DNA from: Hansfordia pulvinata | Taxonomy: Eukaryota > Ascomycota > Sordariomycetes > Xylariales | Direction: 5' to 3' | DNA length: 64,000 nucleotides | Assembly: GCA_006538405.1 (NCBI GenBank) | Contig: BJKQ01000001.1 | Location: forward strand, 868,001-932,000 | Shown here: piece after piece, positions 23,001 to 34,200 of the stretch | Layout of the letters: every line of letters begins with the position of its first letter | How positions within the stretch are numbered: the first letter of the stretch is position 1 | Program-made: the position numbers and the translations under genes | The notes under the pieces: model-generated | What the model saw: only the letters and a program-made list of their open reading frames with translations | Told to the model about the DNA's origin: nothing | Databases searched by the model: none

Positions 23001-24470
23001 CCCTCCTCTCGGGCATTAGTGGAATCAGGAGCACCAGACGCCCTTCAATTGGGCCAGACTTTCGAGTTGCTGCAGTGCGGCGAGGCGCTACATGTAGGTA
23101 CAGTGTACTCGTACATAGATGGAGGAACAATGGAATTGGATTGGATGGGTGTATTCCATGCCCCTCTATCAAAAGTACAGCACGCATACACAGGGGGCCG
23201 CTTCCCATGCAGGCAGTACTCGTACCTGCCTTATGTAGGTAGGTACTGACTAAGAAAGTGTCTAAAGGAGGTAGGAACCTCTGAACAGACACTCGGGCCT
23301 TCCCTGGGATCTCAGATAGGTACCACAGCAGTGCTCGTACCTCACATTTGCTCCACGCGCATTACCAAGGTTATTGTGAACGTGGTCCATTCGAACATTG
23401 GCCGGGTCCAGCCCGCTCATCAATGGAAGCAACTTATTATCTACAGTACCTACGCGTGCCTACCTACCTGACAACGGCTTGCTCGTTATTCTCGCCATCA
23501 ACCTCACCCATTGACTACCTACTCAGTATTGTATTGTCATCCTCTCCTCCGTTAGGTAGCCCCTGATACCAACTACGAGTATCGTACTTAGGGGCGCGCG
23601 GCGGCCACCAACCGGCTCACACGACTCGAGAACGACCAGCCCGTGACGTTCCGTACAGACCCCGTCGTTGGCCCACTTGTCTGCATCCCTCGTCCATCGG
23701 CGCTCGTCAGGGCTGAGCACAAGCGGAGCTGCGGAGCTGCGCTGTTCCTGTTCCTGAAGCCGAGCCTGGCCCCGGCCCCGTCAGATTCCTTCCGCCGTCC
23801 AACGCGCCCCAGACGAAGCGACACGAGACACGAAACTCGAGACACGACACTCCCTCTGTCCCTCTCTCTCGCTCAATGTCAGTGCCCTCTCTGCGCCCCA
23901 CTGGCACTCGCCGTTTCACCATCTCGCCGCCCTCCAGACGCAGCAGCCGATCCAGGGTCTCGACCTTCCCTTGCGATACCTGCCTACCTGCCTCGACTCT
24001 ACCTACCTACTCGTACACTTGCAGCAGTTGCACCCTACCACCCCAGGCAGTCGCGTGTATCCTGGGCTTCTGAGCCTGGCCGTCTCGTCACATGCATACT
24101 GGCCGATCCTTCTGCACGACTGCTTCTCTGGCGGGCTGAGTGACTGACGACTGACGACTGACTCCCTGGCTCCCTAATTGTCTGACGGACTCGAGGTCGA
24201 CGGCCATCATCCTTGCACGCCCCCGTTCCGCCCCGTCGGCTCCCGCCTTTCTCTCTCGGCATCCAATCCGTTGGTCTCGTTCCTGTCCATATTCCAATTC
24301 TTTCTCTTCCAATTCGTTGCTCCTCCCTTTCGGCTGGTTCCATTGCCTATCTGAGCACAGACAGCCCCCGTCACTGGCCGCCTTCGTCCTCCGTTATTTG
24401 CTGGCCCCATCGGCCTCTTCTTCCTCTCTTCACTACTAAACCTGCCCTCCCCCTCCCCTCTCCGCGGATC

Positions 24471-25995
24471 ATGTCCCCCCAGGCTGCGGCGACGTCTCCC
24501 AACCAGACCGTGCTGGAGCAGACCGTCTCGCTGCTCTCCACCGTGGCTGGCTACATGCGCCTGCCGGCTCTGGCGTCCACGGTATGCCCTCAGCAACCTC
24601 TCCTGTCGTCGCCTCCCCTCCCCGTTTCCGCCACAAGCGCTCTTTGACCGTCACCACCTCGTCGTCAAACTCGTCCTTGTCCAAGGCCAGGCAGACCTCG
24701 GCCTCGCTCGCCCGCGCCGCCCGCCGCGCCCAACACGCCATCTCCGACGGCTGCCGAGCTGCTTCCGAGCTGACCCATCTCACGCAGGGTGTTGCCGCCG
24801 TCCTCACCACGCTGCTCTACTTCAAACAGAGGTTCGTGTCTTCGCCCGCACCCCTGCTGTCCTCTTCGTGCTCGTGTTGGGGAGTCGCGCCTACTAGCGC
24901 TGGCTCCCTACCACCAGCCGTGGGCGGCTTGGCCGGCCGCGTATTGCCGCCTCCCCGCCCCACCCCCTCCTGACCGCCCTCGCTAACGTCTCCCTTCACA
25001 AACTCTGCAGAGCTCTGATTTATCCCTCTCACATGCCCCCTGATGCCCGCACCGACGTGCCCCGACCCTCACAATTCGGCATTAAGGACTTCGAAGAGCT
25101 CGTCATTCCCACCAACGACGGCGAGAAGCTATCCGCCTTCTACATCCGCGGCCCCCGCAATGGCCGCAATTCGAAATGCACCGTCGTGATGTTCCACGGC
25201 AACGCTGGCAACATTGGCCACCGCTTGCCCATCGCTCGCATGCTGATCAACTACATCGGTTGCAACGTCTTCATGCTTGAGTATCGAGGCTATGGCCTGT
25301 CCACCGGCGAGCCCGATGAGAAGGGCATATGCCTTGATGCCCAGACAGCCCTCGATTACCTGCGCGATCGGGCTGAAACCAGAGATCACAAGCTCGTCAT
25401 CTACGGCCAGAGTCTTGGAGGTGCCGTCAGCATCAAGCTTGTCTCCAAGAACCAGCACTCAGGCGACATAGTGGGCTTGATCCTCGAGAACACGTTCCTC
25501 TCGATGCGATCGCTGATCCCATCCGTCATCCCTCCGGCCAAGTACTTAACCATGCTCTGTCACCAGGTCTGGCCCAGCGAGAGCGTGCTGCCTACGATCA
25601 CTGAGGTACCCATCTTGTTCTTGAGCGGCTTGCAAGACGAAATTGTGCCGTAAGTCTCACCACTGCATGCGTACCCCGCTTTTGCAACCCCCCCTCACAT
25701 GATGACCTTAAACAACCATCCACAAAACCTGAGCTCCTTCTGGGGCGCGGATTTCAACTCTGTTTTCTGATGTGACGTCTCTACCGCTACCGTCTTGGTT
25801 CCATGCCGATCCAGCTCCCAGCTGACCAAACTCACTAGGCCGGAGCACATGCGCAAACTCTTTGAACTCGCGGCGACCCCGACCAAGATCTGGAAGCCCC
25901 TCCCGGCGGGCGATCACAACTCAAGTGTGCTAGAAGAGGGCTACTTTGAAGCCATTTCCGACTTCGTCGCCAACATTGCCGGCGACGAAAAGTAA
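24471..25995 (+). CDS. Bem46-type alpha/beta hydrolase
   Basis: Bem46/ABHD13 proteins are membrane-anchored serine hydrolases of the ER and plasma membrane; in Neurospora the Bem46 protein affects polarity after germination. Exons are 24471-24581, 24788-24831, 25011-25649 and 25839-25995, with introns of 206, 179 and 189 bp, all GT-AG and in phase. The product is 316 aa. An N-terminal hydrophobic anchor (GVAAVLTTLLYFKQRALIYP) is assembled across two introns. The oxyanion motif VVMFHGNAGNIGHR follows, then FMLEYRGYGLSTGEP and the nucleophile elbow YGQSLGGA with its serine. The acid is probably in PILFLSGLQDEIVP, and the histidine is in PLPAGDHNSS. The catalytic triad is complete. A pyrimidine-rich leader precedes the ATG. 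The substrate is unknown. Confidence 0.92.
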
Positions 25996-26447
25996 TGAAC
26001 TAATGACAAATGAAATGAACGGCCGATCCCTTCATCTGCGGGCTGGCACGGCTTGTGGAACAAGTGGTCAGAAATAGATTCGGTAGCTATAAACTGCTGG
26101 CATGACCAGACGTGAACTGGCTAGAGGGAGTGCGATACTCCTCGATCGAGATAGGCGGCCTCGCCTTCGGGACCAATCGAGTCCAGCAAGGTGAGGCTGC
26201 TGGATCAGCGTGGCTCTTGGACGAGTCTATCCTATAATGATACCCACGGAGCATCACCTGCAGGAACCCAATCCTCAGATACTCAATTTGATTGTATTAT
26301 AATGTATCTCCAGGCGTTTTGATACTGAGTCAGTAAAGAGAAATGCATTTGGAATCTCGCTCAGCACATGAACGCGGATGTATCGAGGTGAATAATGACA
26401 ATAGTTCCACCACGTCTCCGGCAGCCTGCCGACGCGAGGGAAATGAA
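25996..26447. other. Convergent 3' spacer between the Bem46-type and NmrA-like genes
   Basis: Both genes end into this 450-bp stretch. It is richer in A+T than its neighbours, as expected for two 3' untranslated regions. Nothing else is seen. Confidence 0.5.
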
Positions 26448-28170
26448 TCAGTCCGCCCAGGTGTTCAGCTTGGTGTGCCGGTCGAGGGCAGCGCGGGTGG
26501 CACGGTCGAAGCACGCGCGGTCCTCGGCGGGCAGGCCGAGCGAGGCGTTGAGGAGCAGAGGCGAGGGGGGCTTGCCGACTCCGGAGGAGAAGTCGCCGAC
26601 GCCCTCGTTGCCGCTGCCGCTACCGCCTCCGTCCCTCCTGGCGAAGACGGGCGCGCACATGACCTTGGCGTAGCCCGAGTGCGTCTTCCCGGCGCCGGCG
26701 GCGATCTCCGCCTGCCCCGCGGCGTAGCGGGCCTCGGCCGTTTCCGCGCCAGCGACGGTCCAGCCGCGGAGCTGTCCGCCCGTCTCTTCCTGGCCTGTTT
26801 CTGTCGGTAGCCCGGCGGCGGCAGAAGAAGGGAAGACTCGCCGCGCCGACTCGAGCATATCGCGCTGCGACGCCACGAACGAGTACACGTACGCGGGGCC
26901 GTTGCGGAAGTCCTCCAGGTGCACCCCGGGCGCGGAAGCCGGTGTTTCGTTGCCAGAGGGCCGGCGGTGGACGGGCAGGCTGAGGAGGGCGGCGACGGCG
27001 CGGCCGATCTTTTTTTTTGAAGGGGGCGGGCGGTTAGTTCTATGTTTTCTGGTCGGGTGAAGGATGAGGCGGAGAGAAATCATGTTATACACGCTTCCTC
27101 CCCCCCCCCGGGTATGTGATGTTGGGAACGCGAAAGGGGGAAGGGGAAAATATGTATAAGAAAAGAAGGAAGGCCATGGCTCAACTCACTTGCGGCCAGG
27201 TCGACAGGCAGATGGGCGTGTCGCCGTCGTCGATCAAGGTGACGGCGCGGCGGTCCGGGTCGAACCCAAAGGCCGCGGGGACGGCCAGCAGCCACTCGTA
27301 CCAGAAGCCCGTGATGACGGAGATGTAGGAACTGACGCCCAGCGAGCGGATCAGGTTTCTGTTGTCGACTGATTTTCCGGGGGCGTTAGCTGTCTCTCTC
27401 TCTCTCTCTCTCTCTCTCCCCCTTATTTCGACCCTCTTCCTCCCTCTGCATATATATATGTATCTCCTTCCCCTAAGAAAAAGAAGGGGGAGAAAGAAAG
27501 GAGGCGCACCTTTCGGCCGGAACATGGGCACCCGGGCCACCAGGGCCTCGTCGGTCGTGTCCGGGGTGAAGTCGCTGGGCAGGACCCAGGCGACGCCGGC
27601 GGCGGCGGCGGCGCGGATGAGCGCCGGCTCGGCCCCGGGCCCCGCGCGCCCGCTCAGCGCGATGACCAGGGCATGCTGGCCGCGGAGCGCGTCCACCAGG
27701 AGGTGGTCGTGTCCTCCGCTGGCGCCGTCGGCCTCGCCGGCGCCCCCGTAGTCGGCGACGCGGCGAACCGCGCGCAGGCCGGCGGGCCATTTCCCGTCGT
27801 CGTCGTCGATGTTGCTGCTGCTGCTGCCGCCGGGAGGAGGATCGCCTGGGTCCTGCTGCTGCTGCTGCTGCTGCTGCTGCCGCGTGATGGCCGTCACGGC
27901 GTGGCGGCCTGTGGAGAGCAGGGCGGCGGTGATGGTGCGGCCTACGTTGCCGGTGGCCTGAGGGTTGAGCGGGGGAGGGTAAAGGGGTGGTGGGTTAGTC
28001 TTCAGTTTTTTTTTTTTTTTTTTTTCCTTTTCCGGGCAAGGGGATAGAGATCGGGAGTGAGTAGAAAGGACGATAGGAGGGGTGGCATGTGTGTGGGTAT
28101 CTGATGGCAAGGGGAGAGAGAGACTCACGCCGACGACGGCGACGTTGACGATATGGTTGTCCTGTGTCAT
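26448..28170 (-). CDS. NmrA-like NAD(P)-binding (isoflavone reductase-type) protein
   Basis: Exons are 28170-28129, 27957-27510, 27368-27190 and 27008-26448, with introns of 171, 141 and 181 bp, all in phase. The product is 409 aa. The first junction builds the dinucleotide-binding motif VAVVG-ATGNVGRTI. After the second strand there is a run of about nine glutamines (a CTG repeat on the plus strand) and a Ser/Asp-rich insert, which lengthen the Rossmann domain. The segment GVAWVLPSDFTPD matches the NmrA/PCBER pattern, as does VDNRNLIRSLGVSSYISVITGFWYEWLL, where the active-site region lies. The C-terminal exon has a Gly/Ser-rich tail ending KLNTWAD. The family binds NAD(P) and acts as a redox sensor or reductase. 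The substrate cannot be told, and no cluster surrounds it. Confidence 0.85.
27393..27417. repeat. (CT)n microsatellite inside an intron of the NmrA-like gene
   Basis: About twelve CT units within the intron 27369-27509, close to its 3' splice site. On the coding strand it is a GA tract, next to the GCTAAC branch site. Confidence 0.85.
27853..27880. repeat. CTG trinucleotide run coding for polyglutamine in the NmrA-like gene
   Basis: About nine CTG units on the plus strand read as CAG (Gln) codons of the leftward gene. Length polymorphism between strains would change the insert after the second Rossmann strand. Confidence 0.85.
28006..28025. repeat. 20-base poly-T run in the first intron of the NmrA-like gene
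   Basis: An uninterrupted T run lies within the intron 27958-28128; on the coding strand it is poly-A. Homopolymer length is uncertain in error-prone data. Confidence 0.85.
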
Positions 28171-28350
28171 TGTTGCGAATGCCTGTAATAAAGTAAAAGG
28201 AGGCACGAGAAAAGACAGAAACGAGAAAAGACAGTAGAAGTAGAGGCTGCGAATCAGGGGTGACGTGTGTCGTGGTTTGGAACGACTCTTGCCGGCTTCT
28301 TCTCCAGCAATGGCAGCGGCCGGGCCGTCCATCACATCTCAAGGCCTCTT

Positions 28351-28357
28351 ATTTATA
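28351..28357 (-). promoter_or_regulatory. Candidate TATA box for the NmrA-like gene
   Basis: On the minus strand the sequence reads TATAAAT about 180 bp before the start codon at 28170. The position and match suit a core promoter, but no transcript start is known. Confidence 0.4.
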
Positions 28358-29140
28358 CAAGTGAAGTCATGTGCATTGCGAAGTAGTACCAGACTGCTCC
28401 CAAGGTATAGTAACATGGTGGGTTTCGCAGAACACATCCATACCACCGCACGGCAGAAAGCGGAGTTAGCCGCCGTGGACGGTGTTAAGCCTTCGGGCAC
28501 CTGGCGGGAGGCCGGGCTTGCATTAGCAGTGCGCCAGATCCCGAAGCCTCGACGCCCCAGAGGCGCGATCCTAAAGTTAGTGCCGGGACTGTCCTCTCAC
28601 CGCGGAGCCTCGCTGTTCTGAGCAAGGCCGAGGCGCAACTGGTCAGCCCCTTGTCTCGTACACTTGCGCTGATTCACCACGAAGGCGCGCCGTGACAAGA
28701 ATGGAGTCGAGAGCAGACGGCAGACTGGGTTCCTGGGTTCTAACTAGTCAGAGGTAGGCTTGGTAGTTACCTAGTCATGACTCAGTGTACCACCCACCCA
28801 CAGGTGGTGCGAGCACGTCACGGATCAGAGACAGAGAGGAAGTAGAACAAGAGACTGGCCCAGTTGTATACGCGGAAAAAAAACCAAGTCAACGAAACAC
28901 CCCGGTCCAGCCCCTTTCCTCCTCCTGACAAGATAGCTTTCTATGCTCGCAGAAGCCCCTTGCCCTCACCCCTCCTCGCCACCACGAACGAATCTCGCAC
29001 TCGTACACATGGACAAGGGGGAAAAGGTGGAAAGCTTAGAGACAGCCAGCGCCTCGTTCGCAGACAAGATACAAGGTTTGAGCACTCAGGCACAGGCTTG
29101 GCTTAGCCGCTCAGAGGTTGGGGCAGGAGTTCTTGCCGTC

Positions 29141-29142
29141 CA

Positions 29143-29178
<36 letters not shown>

Positions 29179-29180
29179 TG
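29141..29180. repeat. Perfect palindrome: CAGG(AT)nCCTG
   Basis: A run of sixteen AT dinucleotides (29145-29176) is flanked by CAGG on the left and CCTG on the right, so the whole segment is its own reverse complement. Tandem CCTGG units follow on the right. It could extrude as a cruciform. Confidence 0.85.
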
Positions 29181-30925
29181 GCCTGGCCTGGCCCATATCG
29201 TAGAGTTGCAACAAGGTCCATGCAGCTCACAGTCTCTCTGTCTTTCTCTGTCTCTCTGACACTCTCTTCCCCTGGAGAGAGAAGCTGCTGCCTGTCACCA
29301 CGCGAGCCAGCAACGCGCCGTGACTGTCCATGCGCATAACGGCACAGCCGCCGCTTCGACGCGGAACTCCGCTTGTGCGGGGCGAGATGCATGCCACAGC
29401 GACGCGGGACGACCAGCGGCCGCCGGCGACGACAGGAGAGGTCGTCGACGACAGGACAGGTCGCCGGCGAGGTGCCGAATGGTGCTGCATGGCCCTGCCG
29501 GCGACTGCAGTATATCCACCGTGGGTGCCTGGCGGGGGCTGCTGACGAGGAGACGCCATGTCTGTCTGTCCCCGGTGGTTGTAGCCGCGCAGCCCCGGAG
29601 CGGCGGCGGCGGCGACCTGCCGGTCGGCGACGCACCGCAACGCAACGCACCGCAACGGGGTCGGGCCGTGCTCATCCTCCGCAACACGCAGTAGAACTTG
29701 ACCAGGATAGAGCCAGTGGCACGCGGTGAGCACGCGGTGAGCACGCGGAGGATGGACTGTCTGGTGACCAAGTACACTCGTCCTCAGGAATTGCCTCTGT
29801 CCATCTCGACCACCAGGCTCGACGGCAAACCCCCCCTCTCAATGACTGAGTCTCGGACGGAAGGACTAGTGACTGTCGCCCAATGTCAGTGTCTATACCA
29901 GCTCAAATGGCAGGGTCATGTCCTACCCCTCCCTTTTTAAGTTTTTATAACACTTTCGGACACGGTTCACGAGTACATATTCAGAAAAAGAGCCGCGCAG
30001 GAAATTTAGCATGAGCCCGTTCGGCTTAGGCATTGAACCGTGTTCGATTGAGGGGAAACATCACCTGTCGCGTTACCGCACCTGTTCGAGGTTCAGCGTT
30101 GCACGCAACGAAAAGAAAAAGGGGTGGGGGGGGAAAAGCCGAGCCCGCTCGTATATGAGCCATGTTGCTTAGGAGAACCGCGCTGAGCGGAGGAGGGAGC
30201 GGAGGACCAGCCCGGCTAGTGTGCTCTTCTCTCCCGCCCGAGCAGGACGCGAGGGATGAACTGAGCCATCTACTCGTGCCCCCTTGGATGTCAGAAATCA
30301 GCATTCGTGCCCAGTGACTAAAGTCTGATTGAGAGTCTTTTCGCACTGTCACGCTTACCATGAATGGTATAACGCCTGCTTGTTTCGACAGCGAAAAAGT
30401 AGGTATTATCGATTACTGACTGTCTGTCCAACGACAGCAAATCAGACGGGTTGGGGAAGACAAATCAGAGGCATGGGGCCTCAGAGCTCAGAGCTCGAGA
30501 CATGATAACTTCTTCTGTCCACGATTGCGGTCCCATTCGCGTCCGTAATCCGCCTTTCGGGTCAGGCTGTCCAGGGCAAGGTGCTATGAAAGTTCGTCAG
30601 GTGTGTCACTTTACCTGAAGATAGATACCTTACCTACCTATTACCAGTTGTGCTCGTAGACGGGATTCTAGAAATGGTGACCCTACCACCTGACTTCATT
30701 TACATGTACATGTAGGTAATTGAGGTAGCCATTGGCCACTGCTGGAAAGGGAGCAATGCAAATATGTGTATTAGAGCGAAAATCATGTGTAGAAGGGAGA
30801 GTTTCCCGATCGGCCCCTAGTTGGCCATTTCCGCTTAAATAGCCTTAATAACGGTCGCACCTTCCCACTGCCCGTTAAGCTGTGTGGCTGTCTTAATCCA
30901 ACCTTTGCTCGGTGGGTGCCTTAAA

Positions 30926-31202
30926 TGTATGTACGTGTGATAAGTGGATATATAAGAGAGCGTAGTTCTTATTTATTAAGTAAGGGCCGTATTAAATAAT
31001 CCTTAATACTTATCTCCTTTTACGCCTTAAGCCGGTCGCGTCCTTCTTTATATTAATATCCTTATTAAAGGTTCGTTATAACCTCTTTAAGCCCTTTTAT
31101 AACGCCGAAATCTTTATTAACTTTTATCTTTTTTAAATAAGCCTTTTATTTTTTAATAAGTTTCCTTTAAGTTTCCGGCGAACCCTTAATTAACTTATAA
31201 TA
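30926..31202 (+). repeat. Left LTR of the RIP-damaged element
   Basis: This begins TGTATGTACGTG and ends CTTATAATA. It aligns over its full length with the right LTR, nearly all differences being C/T or G/A. The outer (left) end keeps more G and C; the inner end is heavily mutated. Boundaries may be off by a few bases. Confidence 0.8.
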
Positions 31203-34200
31203 AAATAACCCTTTTAAATAATAAATTATCCTTAATTTATAATAATAAATATTACGATAAGCGAAAAGTAAGTTAAAAAAAGCGCGGCCTTACTCTTTTC
31301 TTATATAAAGCGTGTAATTACTTAATTAATAAAGCGGTCGATTAATTAAAACGTAAAAAGTTTTTAATAATTATTATTATATATTAAATATAAGCGCGTT
31401 ACGTATATTATTAAAAGGTGTTTTTAACCTTATTATATATCTTTTATAACTTCGCTTAACCTTATTAATACTCTTTATATTATTATTTATATTATAAATA
31501 GCTTTACCGTTTATTACCCGCACGCGCGTAAATATACTTAAAACGCCGTTAAAAAGTAAGGAAACGCTTTTAATAAAAGTATAAAACCTTTCCTTTTTTT
31601 ACGCCTTCCCTTTTTTTTCTTTTTTTATTTTCACTTTATCACCGTTTAATATATTATTCGTTTTTTATATACTTTTTATTATATCCTTTTATTAAGCGTG
31701 TTATAAAAGGGTTTTAAGTTCGCCGGTGCTTTAACCGTGCTTAAGGTTAGCTTTATATATATATTATTGGCTTTATTTTCCTTTTCGCGCTTATTTCGCT
31801 TATTTTTTATTTTTTTAACTTTTTTAATAGCTTTTTTCTTTATTTATTTCTTTTTTAAGTTTTTTTAACCCTTTATCGCTTTATACTTAACTTCGCGCCG
31901 CTTCCGCTTTAATTTATAAGTTAAAGCGGCGCGCGTTATTTATAAGTATGATTTTAAGCTTTTTTTTCCTTTTTTACTTAATTTTTAACCTTTTTATTTT
32001 CCTTTTAAATTTCCTTTATCCTTTTTACGTTTTAACCGGTTTATTTCCTTTTTTTACGCCTTTTTTACTTTAATTTTACCTTATTTCCACCGCTTTTATA
32101 AGCTTTTATTTTTACTTGTTTTTATAATTTTTATAATCGCTCGTTTTATTATAATTCGTGAGTATAATCGTATATCTTTTTTTATAATTATTATTTTAAT
32201 AAACACGTAAATAATTTCTTTAATATTTCTTATAAGTTATAAGCGTTTTTATTTTTTAATTACTTACGGATCGCCTTTTTAACGTTTAATTTTTATTTTT
32301 TATAAATCGCCTTTTTAACGTTTAATTATTATTACTTATTAACTTTTTATATTTTTATAAAGAATTCGTTAAAGAACCGTTTTTTTCTTTTATTTTATTC
32401 TTTTTCGCTTTTATCGCTTATTCGCCGTCTTTTTATTAAGATAATTTTAAAGTATTATATCTTTTTAATTTAATAAAAAGAAACGTAATACTTTAAAGCT
32501 TTATAAATATAAGTACTTTTTAATATTATTTTATAAGGTCGCGGTTAACTTTTTTAAAAGATCCTTTTTACTTTATTTATATTACGCTTTACTTATATTT
32601 AAACACTTATAATAAGTTTTTAAAAAACCTTAAAAACTCGTTTTAAAACGTTACTCTTTTTTAAAAAAATTTTACTTTAAGTAAACCGTGTTTTTATTAT
32701 TATAATTTTAATATAAGTTTTTTAAAGGTTTACGGTAAGGGTATCGTTAACTTTATAATAAGGTTATAATTATAAATATAAGCGTTACACCGATTAATAT
32801 AAGTTTAATTATAAGCCGGTTTATTCTTTAATTTTTCTTAAATAATTCGCCGTTAATTCGCTTAAATTTCCGACTTATATTAAGTTATTATTATATAAGT
32901 GCTTTTTAAGCTCTTTAACGTATATATCCTTACCGCTTTTAAAAAGGACTTTAAATAAAAGGAGCTTTTTTAAAATTACTTATAAAAAAAGTCTCGTGTT
33001 ATTATTTATATTAAAGCTTTATTAAAAGAACGCCGGGAACTTAACGCGGTTACGGCTTATTAAAAGCGTAAAAATAAGCTTATTTATTTAATTAAAATCT
33101 TAATATATATAAGTTTTATCACGGTAAGTATAATGGTTCTTTATTAAGAGTTTATTATTAATTATCTTAAAATTTTTTATAAAAGCTTATTACTTTTAAG
33201 ATTAATAAGCTGAAAGCTCGCCGCGCGCTTATTATAACCTTAAAAAAAAAGGCTTATAACTTTTACTTATATACCTTTTTAAAGTAAAAAGCGCTTAAGG
33301 TTATTAAAAAGGTTATTAAAAGCTTATAAAAAGGTCGTGTTAATAAGGACGTTATTAAGGTTATTAAGAGTTTATAAATAAATTATATTAAAGTGTTTAA
33401 AAAAGTTATTAAGGAAGACACGTAATAAAAGGAAAATATTAAGGCTTAAAAGTAAATTTATAAGTAACTTATAAAAAGTTTATTAAAAGTTTATAAATAA
33501 AATATAATAAGTTTTTTAATTTAAATAAAGAGTAAGGATTAAATTAATTTTTTAACGGTGGGTTATTAAAAGTTTTTAATTACCCCCTTTTTATTACCTT
33601 ATAAGTAAATAAAAAAGTTAAAAGAATCGCGGGCTTATTTTTCGTTTAATTTTTAAATAACCCTTTCGCTTTTTTATTACGCTTTCGCTTTATATTATAA
33701 TTTTACTTTTTTAATTTTCTTTTTATAATCTTACTTTAATTAATCGCTTATATCGCGCGCTTATACTTAATTATTATTATCTTTATTATAACTTTATTAT
33801 TTTAATAAGTAATATTTATTTTTTATTACTTTTTTATAATTTAAAATACACTTTATCTTTTATTAATTATTATCCCTTTTAATAAGAGCCACCGGTTAAG
33901 TCGTTAAGAGTTCGCCTTATTTTTATTAAAAAGGTTTTAAGTTTAAAACGTTAAAAATGTTATATAAACGATATTATAAAAGTAAAGTAATATAATAAGT
34001 TAACCTTTATATACTTATTACGGCTTTAATTAAAAACGGACTTAAATACTTATTAATAAGTTTTTTATTAAGTTAACGTTAATTAATATTTTTTTATAAA
34101 AATAAGTATTATATTTTTAAAGGTAAAAGGTTAAGTAATACGTTTTTTATTATATTATTTCTTTTATATCTCTTAATTATACCTTAATAAATTTATAACG

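Larger units (their letters stand above)
15209..24470. other. 9.3 kb gene-poor spacer with microsatellites and palindromic words
   Basis: I could not support any gene in this stretch. The open frames are arginine/proline/serine-rich shadows of G+C-rich sequence, without signal peptides, domains or matching splice phases. It holds compound CT/GT repeats (16270-16313), a 25-base G run (17405-17429), an 18-base C run (20070-20087) and many copies or half-copies of the palindrome ACGAGTACTCGT, for example near 17690, 18521, 19563, 21872, 22451, 23104 and 23216. The last few hundred bases are pyrimidine-rich and form the promoter and leader of the Bem46-type gene. A long noncoding transcript or a gene broken by base-call errors cannot be excluded. 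Confidence 0.45.
28171..30925. other. Spacer between the NmrA-like gene and the retroelement
   Basis: No gene is supported. The right-hand part (after about 29950) becomes progressively richer in A+T toward the element. It contains an AT-dinucleotide palindrome (29141-29180) and three 11-bp tandem copies of a GCACGCGGTGA unit (about 29719-29749). The open frames around 29230-29780 are mutually overlapping shadows. Confidence 0.45.
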
